Counted from the stretch's first letter, positions 27,292-36,541 are shown. The stretch is DNA of 64,000 nucleotides from Lagierella massiliensis (GCA_030532135.1 JAUNLT010000007.1:1-64000); one strand, 5' to 3'. Numbers and translations are program-made. Notes: a model not told the origin generated them from the letters alone.

Positions 27292-29125
27292 TTAAAATAT
27301 ATTTCACCATAAGTCCTTTTACTTTTTTTAAATATCCTTTTTGTGTTAAATCTTCTAAAATATTCTCTAATTGATCAACAGTATATACAATACCTGTATC
27401 TTCTTGAATTTCCTTACACGTTTCAAATATTCCTAATTCGTTTATCGGTAAATAGTCACTCAATATATTCATTATATTAGATGTAGCTTCTGCTTGTCTA
27501 TTAATCAACTCTTCAAATGGATTTTCCCCGTGGGGTGTTAAAGTATGGGAAGCTCTAATTCTAACATACATGGTTCTGCCTATAGCAGACTCAGATAAGA
27601 ACACATCTCCTGTTTTTAAATAAGGAAGTCTATTTGTTTGTTCTATTGATAAATCTGTCTCTTCTTTAATAGTTTGAATATCTGTCGATCTAGTGGTTCT
27701 GTATATGAATTTTGTATTTAATTGAGCTGTTACTGTATTATCCAAAAGGGACGGTCTTTGTGTTGCAAGAATTAAAAATACTCCATATTTCCTTCCTTCT
27801 TGGGCAATTTCTCTAAGTATATACTTGGAACTCAAATCACCGCCATCAAAACTTTGTGGTGCAAAATTATGAGCCTCGTCTGTAATTACAAAAAATGGAG
27901 GAAAATATTGAACATCCTCATTTTTTATTACACTGTCTTTATAATCTCTCCTAAGATTGTATAGACTATTAATAATATATGTTGCATATACTTGTATTAT
28001 TTTTACAGAACCTTGTATTACTCCAATTTTACCCATTTTAACACAATCGTATAAAAGCTTAGAGTCATGTTCAAATATCCCTAGTTTTGTCAACCTATTA
28101 AATCTCCAGCTTACTCCAAATACAGAACTTGGAGGACATTTGTCATTGTATTTTTTATATACGTAAAGTATGTTTTCCCAATCTTTTCTTTCAACACCTT
28201 CAGATTCTTGAATAATTTCCTGAATTTTTTGAAAACTACCAATTTTTTGACCTTCAATTAAGTGATTAAGTCTAGTCAAAAAAGTTTGTAGAGAATCTTT
28301 TGGTTTATGAAGTGTTTCAATTACAGATTCCATTCCTTCACTAAGCTTAGAAGAAGTACCTATTAATGCCTTTAGCTGTCTTGTATTTATATCTTCAAAT
28401 TTTATACCTGTATTTTCACCTATTACGAACTTTGAAAAACTAGAGCTATAATCTTCTCCATAATTTTCTTTACTTCTTATAGTAAAATCCATTTCATAGT
28501 GAGGATCAAGTATTATACCTGGAACCTTTTTTTGCATAAGTTCTTCAATCACAACTCTAAGACCATATGATTTTCCAGAACCTGAGCCTCCAAAAATTCC
28601 TATATGTGGATATTGATGCATCCCATGCAAATTTAGAAGATAAGGTAGTTCTGTTTGTTTTCTAAAACTATTATCTTCCAAAGTTTCACAAATGTATTTT
28701 AAACTATCGGGACAGCTTTTATAAATGTCATCTGTATTTCTTATTACTCCAACTATTAGGGATTTATCTATTGATGAGGTCATGAAATACTTTTTTACTT
28801 CATTGAACTCAGGAATTCTACAAGAAGAACCCGTTTCAATAGGATAATTGTTTTCTTCTAATAGCCTTATTTTTCCCAAATAGATTGTATCTTCTTCTAA
28901 ATTAAATCCTAGTGCCACTAAATTTTCTATTAGCTCAGAATTTAACATTTCTCCTTCTTTTGGCACATTAATATATCTATTATAAGTATGAACTTCTACA
29001 ACCTCTCCTAATATATCACCCATAGGGTCTTGTATCATGAGAAATTCATTAATTCTAAACTTCCAGTCATTTGACCCAATAAATGCCTCTTGTTGATCTG
29101 TTATTCCGATAATTTTAATATCCAT
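27284..29125 (-). CDS. herA: HerA-type hexameric DNA translocase/helicase
   Basis: 613 residues. N-terminal HAS-barrel (1-90), then an FtsK/HerA-like ATPase: Walker A GIFGGSGSGKSYGLR near residue 170, Walker B FFVITDEAHNFAP, ATQRPSLLD sensor region. A C-terminal winged-helix-like end follows. Archaeal HerA works with the nuclease NurA in double-strand-break end resection. Here nurA is directly upstream with a one-base overlap, strong evidence for a physical complex. A defence role is possible but not shown. Confidence 0.88.
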   Translation of the reverse strand: MDIKIIGITDQQEAFIGSNDWKFRINEFLMIQDPMGDILGEVVEVHTYNRYINVPKEGEMLNSELIENLVALGFNLEEDTIYLGKIRLLEENNYPIETGSSCRIPEFNEVKKYFMTSSIDKSLIVGVIRNTDDIYKSCPDSLKYICETLEDNSFRKQTELPYLLNLHGMHQYPHIGIFGGSGSGKSYGLRVVIEELMQKKVPGIILDPHYEMDFTIRSKENYGEDYSSSFSKFVIGENTGIKFEDINTRQLKALIGTSSKLSEGMESVIETLHKPKDSLQTFLTRLNHLIEGQKIGSFQKIQEIIQESEGVERKDWENILYVYKKYNDKCPPSSVFGVSWRFNRLTKLGIFEHDSKLLYDCVKMGKIGVIQGSVKIIQVYATYIINSLYNLRRDYKDSVIKNEDVQYFPPFFVITDEAHNFAPQSFDGGDLSSKYILREIAQEGRKYGVFLILATQRPSLLDNTVTAQLNTKFIYRTTRSTDIQTIKEETDLSIEQTNRLPYLKTGDVFLSESAIGRTMYVRIRASHTLTPHGENPFEELINRQAEATSNIMNILSDYLPINELGIFETCKEIQEDTGIVYTVDQLENILEDLTQKGYLKKVKGLMVKYILNE

Positions 29126-30075
29126 TACATACCTCTCTTATCTCTTTGAGAATGAAACAACAACTCAAACTTATCCTTGGAAATATAGGATTCACAAAGA
29201 GATTTTATATTCTTATTCGTAATTCTTGCTTTCATATCTACTAAATCTAGGATATAAGGAATTCCTCTACTTTTTCTAGCTGTTATAGAAAGAATCAGCT
29301 CATGAATAAATTCACGATTCTCTTTTTGATCCTCTAACATGTCTACGGCAATGACTGTAGGATCTGTAGAGGTCCTAAAAAAAGATGAAACAATACCATA
29401 ATTATTTTTACCCCTATCTGTAATAAGAGGAGTAAAACACTCCCCATATTCTAGGCAATTAAACAAAAATTCTCTATCATAAAAAAAATCCATATCATAA
29501 TCTTTTTTAATATTTTCAAATATTAAGTTAGTTTTAATATCCTCAATTACGCCAACTACGATAACCTGTTTTTCTAAAAGTATGTCAATAAAATTTTCCC
29601 AAGTATTAGGACAAATTATTCTATATCTAATTAAAGACCCGTCCATAATTATCATCTTTGGATTTTCATCTAATGCTTTAATGGCAACATCAAGTTCCAC
29701 CTTAGCAAGAAGTCTCTCTACTATATTTTTTTCTTCATAAATATCGGTTTCTTCTAAAATGGGGCAGTATATCTCTACAGATTCTTTTTTATATGTTAAA
29801 TCTTTGATAGCAATGCCTTGAAATATCTGAATATAGTGGGGAAAAGCTCCTCCAAATCTATTTGTCGATCCATCGACAGCATATACTCCTCCAAGTTTTT
29901 CTAATTCTTGTAATTCTTTCTTATCCATTGGAATAATATGAGAAAAATTCCCTAATTCTAATAAGATTTTTCTTTTTTCAGAAATACTTAATGAATCTAA
30001 TAAAAAATACTTTCTATTTAACTCGTTATTTAAATTTTTAAGCTTTTTAACAATTTCATCATTCAAATTAATCAC
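29125..30075 (-). CDS. nurA: NurA-domain nuclease
   Basis: 316 residues. Metal-binding motif VYAVDGSTNRFGG near residue 65, IIMDGSLIRY, and ITDRGK are the conserved Asp positions of the NurA 5'-3' nuclease family. Assigned with help from the adjacent HerA-type ATPase. The pair probably processes DNA ends. Its start overlaps the rsmI stop by eight bases. Confidence 0.85.
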   Translation of the reverse strand: MINLNDEIVKKLKNLNNELNRKYFLLDSLSISEKRKILLELGNFSHIIPMDKKELQELEKLGGVYAVDGSTNRFGGAFPHYIQIFQGIAIKDLTYKKESVEIYCPILEETDIYEEKNIVERLLAKVELDVAIKALDENPKMIIMDGSLIRYRIICPNTWENFIDILLEKQVIVVGVIEDIKTNLIFENIKKDYDMDFFYDREFLFNCLEYGECFTPLITDRGKNNYGIVSSFFRTSTDPTVIAVDMLEDQKENREFIHELILSITARKSRGIPYILDLVDMKARITNKNIKSLCESYISKDKFELLFHSQRDKRGM

Positions 30076-30904
30076 CTAGTCGAAGACTATACTCATAAAC
30101 TTCATTTTTTTTAAGTCCATACTTTTTTACAACTTCTTTTATTGCAGATTTTTTTGTAAGACCCTTATCCAATTCTACCTGTAACAATTCCAAAATATCT
30201 AAATCTTCTACTTTTTCAAAAGATCCTTCTAGTACTATTACAAATTCCCCTTTAATTTTTTCTTTTTTTAAATACTGTTCATAAACTTCAATTAAAGTGC
30301 CTCTGCTGACTTCTTCATACATCTTTGTCATTTCACGAATTACAGAAACTTTTCTATCGGGAAAATTAGTAGATAAAATTTCAAGACATTCCAAAATCCT
30401 ATGGACTGATTCATAAATTATTGAAGTTTCTTTTCTAGATTTTAAATCTTCCAAAAAATTATTTCTTTCACTTGTTTTTCTTGGAAAAAAGCCTAAAAAA
30501 GTAAATCTATTATTATCCAACCCTGACAGCACCAGCGCTGTAATAGTTGCAGATGCACCTGGTAATACTTCAAATGGTAAATTTTTTTTAATAAGCTCTT
30601 CTATAATAACATGTCCTGGATCTGAAACCCCAGGCATACCCGCATCGCTAACTAAAGCTAAAGTTTTTCCTTTATTTAAATTATCTACTATTTCTTCTAC
30701 TCGGCTCTTCTCATTGTGCTCATGATATGAAACCAAATTATTTTGAATATCGTAGTGATTTAAAAGTTTAATTGTATTTCTACTATCTTCACAATAAATA
30801 ATATCTGCACATCTTAATACTTCAAGTGCTCTCAAAGTTATGTCTTTAAGGTTACCTATTGGTGTTGGAATTACATATAACTTTTTTTCCATCATAAATA
30901 TCAA
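30068..30904 (-). CDS. rsmI: 16S rRNA (cytidine1402-2'-O)-methyltransferase
   Basis: 278 residues. LYVIPTPIGNLKDITLRAL start, IYCEDSRNTIKLLNHY, and GMPGVSDPGHVI are diagnostic of RsmI (tetrapyrrole-methylase fold). It methylates C1402 of 16S rRNA with SAM. The start is taken as TTG at 30904 because AAAGGA lies five bases before it. The ATGs at 30895 and 30892 are 14 or more bases from that site. Overlaps trmN6 by 53 bases, the largest overlap here. Confidence 0.93.
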   Translation of the reverse strand: MIFMMEKKLYVIPTPIGNLKDITLRALEVLRCADIIYCEDSRNTIKLLNHYDIQNNLVSYHEHNEKSRVEEIVDNLNKGKTLALVSDAGMPGVSDPGHVIIEELIKKNLPFEVLPGASATITALVLSGLDNNRFTFLGFFPRKTSERNNFLEDLKSRKETSIIYESVHRILECLEILSTNFPDRKVSVIREMTKMYEEVSRGTLIEVYEQYLKKEKIKGEFVIVLEGSFEKVEDLDILELLQVELDKGLTKKSAIKEVVKKYGLKKNEVYEYSLRLGD

Positions 30905-31598
30905 TTATTTCCTTTCTATAACCGTCATCACCATAAATAACTAGAGGTTTTTCATAAGTAAAAAATTCTCCAGCCTCTTTTATAAATTCCATCAGAATAA
31001 ATTGAGGCTTTTCTCCTTCTCTTGAGATAACAGGAATCATCCTTTTAGGTTCAATATTAAATTTTCTCCCAAGGTATAACATATCTACAAGTCTTTCGGG
31101 TCTATTAATTAAATATAATTTTCCTTTTTGTTTCAATTTTTCTTTAGAAAACTCAAATATATTTTCAATAGTCATATATTTTTCATATCTTGAAATTAAA
31201 TGATTTTCATTTTTATTGTCAATTCCACAACCATATTTAAAATAAGGTGGATTTGAAATAATTCCATCTAAACTATTGTCTTTTATTATCTCATAACATT
31301 TATTAATATCATTATAGATTGGAATAATCTTATCTTCTAATTTATTAGTCGCGATATTTTTTAACAGAATAGTGTAATTATCTTCTTGAATTTCTACAGC
31401 ATAAATTTTTTTAGTATTATATATCCCTTGTACTCTTAAAGCAATTATACCTGTACCAGAACCTATTTCAAGAATTTCATCAGATTGTTTAAAATTAGCA
31501 AAAGAAGATACTAGAATAGCATCAACTCCAAACGAAAATTTCTTCTTATCCGAATATATATGTAAATTAGTTCCTGGAATATAATTTTTTATTAACAT
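30852..31598 (-). CDS. tRNA1(Val) adenine-37 N6-methyltransferase-like protein
   Basis: 248 residues. SAM site LEIGSGTGIIALRVQ, catalytic ISNPPYFKYG (NPPY, N6-adenine methyltransferase signature), and start FSFGVDAILVSSF, as in the YabB/TrmN6 family. In Bacillus the homologue also precedes rsmI (yabB-yabC), and synteny is kept here. First gene of the long operon to udp. Confidence 0.85.
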   Translation of the reverse strand: MLIKNYIPGTNLHIYSDKKKFSFGVDAILVSSFANFKQSDEILEIGSGTGIIALRVQGIYNTKKIYAVEIQEDNYTILLKNIATNKLEDKIIPIYNDINKCYEIIKDNSLDGIISNPPYFKYGCGIDNKNENHLISRYEKYMTIENIFEFSKEKLKQKGKLYLINRPERLVDMLYLGRKFNIEPKRMIPVISREGEKPQFILMEFIKEAGEFFTYEKPLVIYGDDGYRKEIIDIYDGKKVICNSNTNR

Positions 31599-31640
31599 TT
31601 TATCACCTAGATTATTTTATATTTTGTACATAGATAAAAA

Positions 31641-31659
31641 AAGAAAGCTAAGCTTTCTT
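31641..31659. terminator. Terminator of pdxY
   Basis: AAGAAAGCT and AGCTTTCTT arms, with a run of Ts on the minus transcript (TTTTTTTATC), just past the pdxY stop. Confidence 0.7.
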
Positions 31660-31661
31660 AA

Positions 31662-32498
31662 TTAATCTTCTTTTAATAAATGTAGATGTTGTTCTATGTT
31701 TAATCCTTCAGTTCTATCTATATAATCTCTTTTTTCAGAATCTTCAATAGCCTTTTTTATAAAATTTTTTGCTTTAATTGAACTTTCTTTCAAAGAATAC
31801 CCCTTTAGTACATGTGACATTACTATCGCAGAAAAAATATCTCCAGTACCAGGATAATTAACATCAATTCTATCATAAGGAATTTGGAAATATTCTTTAT
31901 TTAAATGATCATAACCAGCAATATAATGATTTTGTTGTATATCTTTTACAGAAGTTATAATAACTGATTTAGAACCTAAGTCTCTAATTCCATCAATTAA
32001 ATCTTTTAATTCACCTTTATTCTTAACATCTGTTCTATTAAACTTTTCTTCTAATAACAAATATCCTTCTGTAATGTTTGGTATGGATAAATCTGCAAAC
32101 GAAATTAATCTTCTCATTATTTTAATTCTATCAACACCAACGCCATTATATAAATCTCCGTTATCTCCCATAATAGGATCCACCATAACAAATGGTTTTT
32201 GAGAATTGTTGTTAATGATATCTTCACAAATATCAATTTGCCTATCATTAGTAGTAAACCCAATCCCCAAAGCTGAAACTCTAAATTTCAATTTTTCCCA
32301 CACATTCAATGCCTCTTGCATATAATTTGATGTGTCTAAAATTGAAAATTCTCCATAGTCTAAAGTATTAGATATAATCATAGTTGGTAAACTCAAAACA
32401 CTATAACCCATATAATACATAATTGGATTCATCGCAGAAAGAGCTACCCTTGAATAGCCTGGCCAATCATTTACTAATAAAACATTTTCTTTTCCCAT
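31662..32498 (-). CDS. pdxY: Pyridoxal/pyridoxamine kinase
   Basis: 278 residues, ribokinase fold. NDWPGYSRVALSAMNPIMYY start, VMVDPIMGDNGDLY, PNITEGYLLL and the anion-hole motif NYPGTGDIFSAIV. It phosphorylates vitamin B6 vitamers in the salvage route to pyridoxal 5'-phosphate. PatB at the other end of the window is one possible user of PLP. Alternatives within the PfkB superfamily are less likely given the GTGD context. Confidence 0.85.
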   Translation of the reverse strand: MGKENVLLVNDWPGYSRVALSAMNPIMYYMGYSVLSLPTMIISNTLDYGEFSILDTSNYMQEALNVWEKLKFRVSALGIGFTTNDRQIDICEDIINNNSQKPFVMVDPIMGDNGDLYNGVGVDRIKIMRRLISFADLSIPNITEGYLLLEEKFNRTDVKNKGELKDLIDGIRDLGSKSVIITSVKDIQQNHYIAGYDHLNKEYFQIPYDRIDVNYPGTGDIFSAIVMSHVLKGYSLKESSIKAKNFIKKAIEDSEKRDYIDRTEGLNIEQHLHLLKED

Positions 32499-32543
32499 AA
32501 TTCCTCCATCTTCATATGTTTATAATAAATAACATATACTAAA

Positions 32544-32567
32544 AAATGGAGCCCATAGGCTCCATTT
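32544..32567 (-). terminator. Terminator of the ferredoxin gene
   Basis: Ten-base arms AAATGGAGCC and GGCTCCATTT, loop CATA; the minus strand continues TTTAGTATATG after six Ts. Confidence 0.85.
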
Positions 32568-32587
32568 AAAAATATTTATGTACTTAA

Positions 32588-32755
32588 TTATCGAGCTTCA
32601 ATAGCATCTGTAGGACAAACATCCGCACAAGCCCCACAATCTGTACATTCATCAGCGTTAATTACATAAATGTCTCCTTCAGAAATACAATCTACAGGAC
32701 ATTCAGGTTGGCAAGAACCACAAGCGATACAAGCATCAGTAATAAAATGTGCCAT
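32588..32755 (-). CDS. 2[4Fe-4S] ferredoxin
   Basis: 55 residues. Two CxxCxxCxxxCP clusters, CIACGSCQPECP and CTDCGACADVCP, the clostridial-type ferredoxin. A low-potential electron carrier for anaerobic metabolism. Start set at 32755 (MAHFITD), where AAAGGAG is eight bases ahead. The ATG at 32773 overlaps that ribosome binding site and is unlikely. It stands alone, with its own terminator. Confidence 0.95.
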   Translation of the reverse strand: MAHFITDACIACGSCQPECPVDCISEGDIYVINADECTDCGACADVCPTDAIEAR

Positions 32756-32842
32756 TCTTTTCACTCCTTTCATTTATCATAGTATTATTATTGCATAAAC
32801 TAATAATAAATGCAAGAAGTGAAAGTTCAAAATTACTGTATA

Positions 32843-33655
32843 TTACTTTTTAAATTTTACTTCATCTAGATGGAAGGGAAATATTTCTTCATTCTCATCA
32901 TCAATTTTAATTTTGACCTTTAAAAATTCTGTCAATGTATCGGTTGCTATAACTTCACCTTTTCCTAAATTTGTAGTAACCCTAGTCCCTACTTTAGGCA
33001 TTCTTTTTAATTTTTCTTCATATCCTTCTTGCTCATATTTTAAACAGCACATAAGTCTTCCACACATACCTGAAATCTTGGTTGGATTTAAAGATATGGA
33101 TTGATCTTTTGCCATTTTAATAGATACTGGTGCAAATTCTGATAAAAATCTTCCACAACAGCATTCCTGCCCACAACTTGAAAGACCACTTACTATTTTT
33201 GCATGATCCCTAACGCCTATCTGCCTCAATTCAATTCTCATTCTAAATATTGACGCTAAATCTCTAACAAGTTCTCTAAAGTCAACTCTATCATCTGAAG
33301 TAAAATAAAAAATCACTTTATTGTTATCAAAAGTATATTCGCAATCTACTAGTTTCATATCTAATTTATGCTCATTAATCTTTTCTTTGCAAATATAAAA
33401 AGCATCTTTAGCCTTCTTAATATTCTCTCTATTAATAAACTTATCCGTTTCATCTGCAATTCGAAGTACAGGTTTTAAGTCTCCCACTATTTCATCATCG
33501 TGAACTTCTTTTATACCTTTTACACAGTTTCCATATTCTATTCCCCTTGCAGTTTCAACGATAACAGGATCTTCTAACTCGATTTCATATCCGTTAGGGT
33601 CGAAATAATAGACTTTTCCCGCTTTTTTAAATCGTACACCTACGACCTTAACCAT
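32843..33655 (-). CDS. ricT: PSP1-domain protein RicT (YaaT)
   Basis: 270 residues. PSP1 domain with cysteine-rich SSCGQECCCGRFL and MCGRLMCCLKYE, which bind Fe-S clusters in the RicAFT complex. In Bacillus, RicT works with RicA and RicF in mRNA maturation (RNase Y), competence and sporulation. Position after holB is conserved across Firmicutes. Overlaps holB by eight bases. Confidence 0.93.
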   Translation of the reverse strand: MVKVVGVRFKKAGKVYYFDPNGYEIELEDPVIVETARGIEYGNCVKGIKEVHDDEIVGDLKPVLRIADETDKFINRENIKKAKDAFYICKEKINEHKLDMKLVDCEYTFDNNKVIFYFTSDDRVDFRELVRDLASIFRMRIELRQIGVRDHAKIVSGLSSCGQECCCGRFLSEFAPVSIKMAKDQSISLNPTKISGMCGRLMCCLKYEQEGYEEKLKRMPKVGTRVTTNLGKGEVIATDTLTEFLKVKIKIDDENEEIFPFHLDEVKFKK

Positions 33656-34463
33656 TTTGTTCCTCCATTATATATAATAAAAGCTCCTCGTAAGAAAGCT
33701 GAAAGTTTAAATTCATTCTAAAATTATTAAAAATAAAAGTAATTTTTTCTAAAATATTATAAATATTTTCTATAGAAAAATTATTAATTTTTTTATAGAT
33801 GTTAATATTTTTAGGAATAATATAATTAGCTTTATTCTCAAGTTTAGATTTATACAAATAAAGATCATAGAAAAAACAATATAAATAATTATAAAATTTA
33901 TCAGCTTCAAATTTTAGACTATTTAAATATTCTTTTTCTTCAAACATTATAAGCAAGTCCCTTTTAAAACAGCTTACCAAAATATCATTAATTTCTTTCC
34001 AACTTTCTAAAGAATTAGACTCATTAATAAAGAAGTTTACAATTTGACACCTAGAGTAAATCGTATCTATAATTGACATTTCATTATTAGTCGTAAGAAT
34101 TAAAATTCCATAACTAGGAGGTTCTTCTAAAATTTTGAGAAGAGCATTGGCAGATTCTTTATTAAATTTTTCCGCATCTTCTATTAAGACAATTTTGTAG
34201 TCCATCTTAGTTGGAGGAGTTTGTAAATATTTAATAGCTTCTCTAATAGAATCAATTTTTATTACAGCTCCTTCTGGTTTTATCTTAAATAGATCTGGAT
34301 TATAAAAATTTTCCAACGAGTTTACATTTTTTTTATCCCTAAGAACCAGTTTAATAAATTCAATAGTTTGTTTTTCTAATATATCTTTGTCATAAGACTG
34401 AAAAATATATGCATGACTTAAATTATTTTCTCTTACTTGTACATCTAGTATCTTGTCTAACAC
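33648..34463 (-). CDS. holB: DNA polymerase III delta' subunit
   Basis: 271 residues, short for the family (usually about 320). Recognisable by VLIEDAEKFNKESANALLKI and LEEPPSYGILILTTN, TIYSRCQIVNF (SRC motif). No Walker A motif, as expected for delta'. Part of the clamp loader. The C-terminal third is poorly conserved and Lys/Asn/Ile-rich. Located between darA2 and ricT, as in the Bacillus cluster. Confidence 0.9.
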   Translation of the reverse strand: MLDKILDVQVRENNLSHAYIFQSYDKDILEKQTIEFIKLVLRDKKNVNSLENFYNPDLFKIKPEGAVIKIDSIREAIKYLQTPPTKMDYKIVLIEDAEKFNKESANALLKILEEPPSYGILILTTNNEMSIIDTIYSRCQIVNFFINESNSLESWKEINDILVSCFKRDLLIMFEEKEYLNSLKFEADKFYNYLYCFFYDLYLYKSKLENKANYIIPKNINIYKKINNFSIENIYNILEKITFIFNNFRMNLNFQLSYEELLLYIMEEQNG

Positions 34464-34464
34464 A

Positions 34465-34743
34465 TTAAGTCCTTTTTGCCTGTTCTAAGTCCAAAGTAAA
34501 CGCATTAATATTATAGGAATATTCATCTTCAGGATTTCTAAGTCTATTTTTACTCAGACTTTCCAATATTCCTAATATTTTTTCTTCATCATCTTTGTCG
34601 TATCCGATCATCAATGTGGTATTGCCCTTCCTTAAAAGACCCCCAGTAGATGCCAATTTAGTACATCTAATTTTGCTAATGGCAAGAGTCTTGATTATAT
34701 CAAAAGAAATATCATCTTCCACAATTGCAATCATAAGTTTCAT
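34465..34743 (-). CDS. Second DarA-like (cyclic-di-AMP receptor family) protein
   Basis: 92 residues. MKLMIAIVEDDISFDIIKTL and CTKLASTGGLLRKGNTTLMI match the PstA/DarA PII-like family, but the C-terminal beta hairpin with GGATVFVL is missing. It is a shortened paralogue of the gene eight bases upstream. Key c-di-AMP contacts in the TGG and GNTTL segments are kept. Whether it binds nucleotide is open; it might form mixed trimers with DarA. Confidence 0.82.
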   Translation of the reverse strand: MKLMIAIVEDDISFDIIKTLAISKIRCTKLASTGGLLRKGNTTLMIGYDKDDEEKILGILESLSKNRLRNPEDEYSYNINAFTLDLEQAKRT

Positions 34744-34751
34744 TAAATCAC

Positions 34752-35078
34752 CTAAAATCTATAGTACTCGTCTACATCTAACACGAAAACTGTTGCCCCA
34801 CCAATAGTAACTTCTACTGGATACGGGATATATGAATCTACAGGTGCAGAAATATTTAAAAGCGAAGAGTCTGCTTGTCTGGATTTACAATCTTCTTCTA
34901 TAATTTTTAAACATTCTTCAAGTCTATCATCTTCAACTCCAATTAGTAAAGTAGAGTTTCCTATTTTTAAAAATCCACCTGAAGAAGATAACTTAGTCAT
35001 TCTAAAGTCTTTCTTAGCTAAATCCTCCCTCAATAAATATAAATCCTGATCTTGAACAATTGCAACTATAAGTTTCAT
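34752..35078 (-). CDS. darA: Cyclic-di-AMP receptor DarA (PstA/YaaQ)
   Basis: 108 residues, full length for the family. MKLIVAIVQDQD, TKLSSSGGFLKIGNSTLLIG and VEVTIGGATVFVLDVDEYYR are the hallmark segments of this PII-like trimeric c-di-AMP-binding protein. Conserved position between tmk and holB. Overlaps the tmk stop by four bases. Confidence 0.93.
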   Translation of the reverse strand: MKLIVAIVQDQDLYLLREDLAKKDFRMTKLSSSGGFLKIGNSTLLIGVEDDRLEECLKIIEEDCKSRQADSSLLNISAPVDSYIPYPVEVTIGGATVFVLDVDEYYRF

Positions 35079-35701
35079 TTTTTCCTCCTATAATTATCCA
35101 TAATTATTGAGATACACTGTGATGTAACCTCTTCAATAGACTTATTTGCATCTACTGTATAGAAATTATCATCGTCTTTAAATCTCTCCTTAATGTAATT
35201 ATACCCTTTATATACCATTTTGTGGAAATTAACTTCCTCTTTTTCCAGCCTATCGGATATATTTCTATAATTTTTTCTTTTTATAATACCCTCTTGACTT
35301 ACATCAAAATACAAAATTATATCTGGCCTTAGCCCTTTTGTTGCAAATTCATTTAATTTTTTAATGCAGTCAATACCAAGACCTCTTGCATATCCCTGAT
35401 ATACTAAACTTGAGATAACAAATCTATCACAAAGAACAAGCTTATTTTCTTTTAAATTAGGAATTATTAACTCTTCTACATGCTGACTTCTAGAAGCTGC
35501 AATTAATAGACTTTCCGTTATATCTGTAAGTTCTTTATTATTCTCGTCTAATAGTATTTGTCTTAATTTTTCAGAAATTGGGGTTCCACCAGGTTCTCTA
35601 GTTTTAACTGTTTCTATATTAAATTTTAAAAGTTCTTTATTTACCTCTTCTAACACAGTGGATTTTCCACACCCATCTGGTCCTTCAAATGTAATGAACA
35701 A
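35075..35701 (-). CDS. tmk: Thymidylate kinase
   Basis: 208 residues. P-loop FEGPDGCGKSTVL, DR motif LCDRFVISSLVYQG, REPGGTPI. Phosphorylates dTMP to dTDP for DNA synthesis. First gene of the tmk-darA-darA2-holB-ricT unit. Confidence 0.96.
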   Translation of the reverse strand: MFITFEGPDGCGKSTVLEEVNKELLKFNIETVKTREPGGTPISEKLRQILLDENNKELTDITESLLIAASRSQHVEELIIPNLKENKLVLCDRFVISSLVYQGYARGLGIDCIKKLNEFATKGLRPDIILYFDVSQEGIIKRKNYRNISDRLEKEEVNFHKMVYKGYNYIKERFKDDDNFYTVDANKSIEEVTSQCISIIMDNYRRKK

Positions 35702-35733
35702 TTTAATACCTCTGTTTCTTATAAATCTAATAA

Positions 35734-35784
35734 AACCCCTTATATTCGATAAATTAAAATATATTAATCAAATATTAAGGGGTT
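35734..35784 (-). terminator. Terminator of the rplKA operon
   Basis: Nine-base GC-containing arms AACCCCTTA (35734-35742) and TAAGGGGTT (35776-35784) around a 33-base AT-rich loop; the minus strand ends TTTTATTAG. The loop is long for a terminator. Confidence 0.65.
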
Positions 35785-35792
35785 ATAGTCAT

Positions 35793-36500
35793 CTATTTAC
35801 TCTTTTCAACAAATTTAGTTGGATTTAAGTGAACTCCTGGTCCCATTGTAGATGCAATGGAAACAGATCTTAAATACTTTCCTTTAGCTGAAGCTGGCTT
35901 AGCTTTAATAATAGCAGACATAAGTGATATTAAATTATCCTTAATTTTTTCTTCGCCAAATGACACTTTACCAATTGGTGTGTGTATTATATTAGCTTTA
36001 TCAGTTCTATATTCAACTTTACCTGCTTTAATATCTTTGATTGCAGATTCTACTTCAAATGTAACTGTTCCAGATTTAGGGTTAGGCATTAGTCCTTTAG
36101 GTCCTAATATTCTACCAATTTTACCTACAACCCCCATCATATCAGGTGTAGCTACAGCTACATCAAAATCAAACCAGTTTTCATTTTTTATCTTATCTGC
36201 TAGTTCTTCTCCGCCTACATAGTCAGCTCCTGCAGCTGTTGCTTCGTCAGCTTTAGCTCCTTTAGCAAATACCAACACTTTAACTTCTTTACCTGTTCCA
36301 TGAGGTAAAACCATTGCTCCTCTTACTTGTTGATCTGCATGTCTTGAGTCAACCCCAAGCTTAACGTGAAGCTCTACTGTCTCATCAAACTTAGCTTTAG
36401 CAGTTTTTAATAATACATCTATTCCTTCAGAAATATCATACAAATTAGTCTTATCTACTAATTTTGCTGATTCTTGATATCTTTTTCCTCTTTTTGCCAT
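35793..36500 (-). CDS. rplA: 50S ribosomal protein L1
   Basis: 235 residues. [10 protein letters not shown] start, [12 protein letters not shown] and [20 protein letters not shown] are classic L1 segments. It forms the L1 stalk and is known as a translational autoregulator of its own operon. Candidate operators lie upstream of rplA and rplK. Confidence 0.97.
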   Translation of the reverse strand: MAKRGKRYQESAKLVDKTNLYDISEGIDVLLKTAKAKFDETVELHVKLGVDSRHADQQVRGAMVLPHGTGKEVKVLVFAKGAKADEATAAGADYVGGEELADKIKNENWFDFDVAVATPDMMGVVGKIGRILGPKGLMPNPKSGTVTFEVESAIKDIKAGKVEYRTDKANIIHTPIGKVSFGEEKIKDNLISLMSAIIKAKPASAKGKYLRSVSIASTMGPGVHLNPTKFVEKSK

Positions 36501-36512
36501 AATAAACCTCCT

Positions 36513-36541
36513 TGTGGTATTAACGAACTTTTTCTCCCACT
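36513..36541 (-). promoter_or_regulatory. Candidate L1-binding operator between rplK and rplA
   Basis: On the mRNA, AGTGGGAG at the rplK stop and ACCACA just before the rplA ribosome binding site pair (GTGG/CCAC) around an AT-rich loop. This resembles the L1 site on 23S rRNA that L11-operon leaders mimic. Confidence 0.55.
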
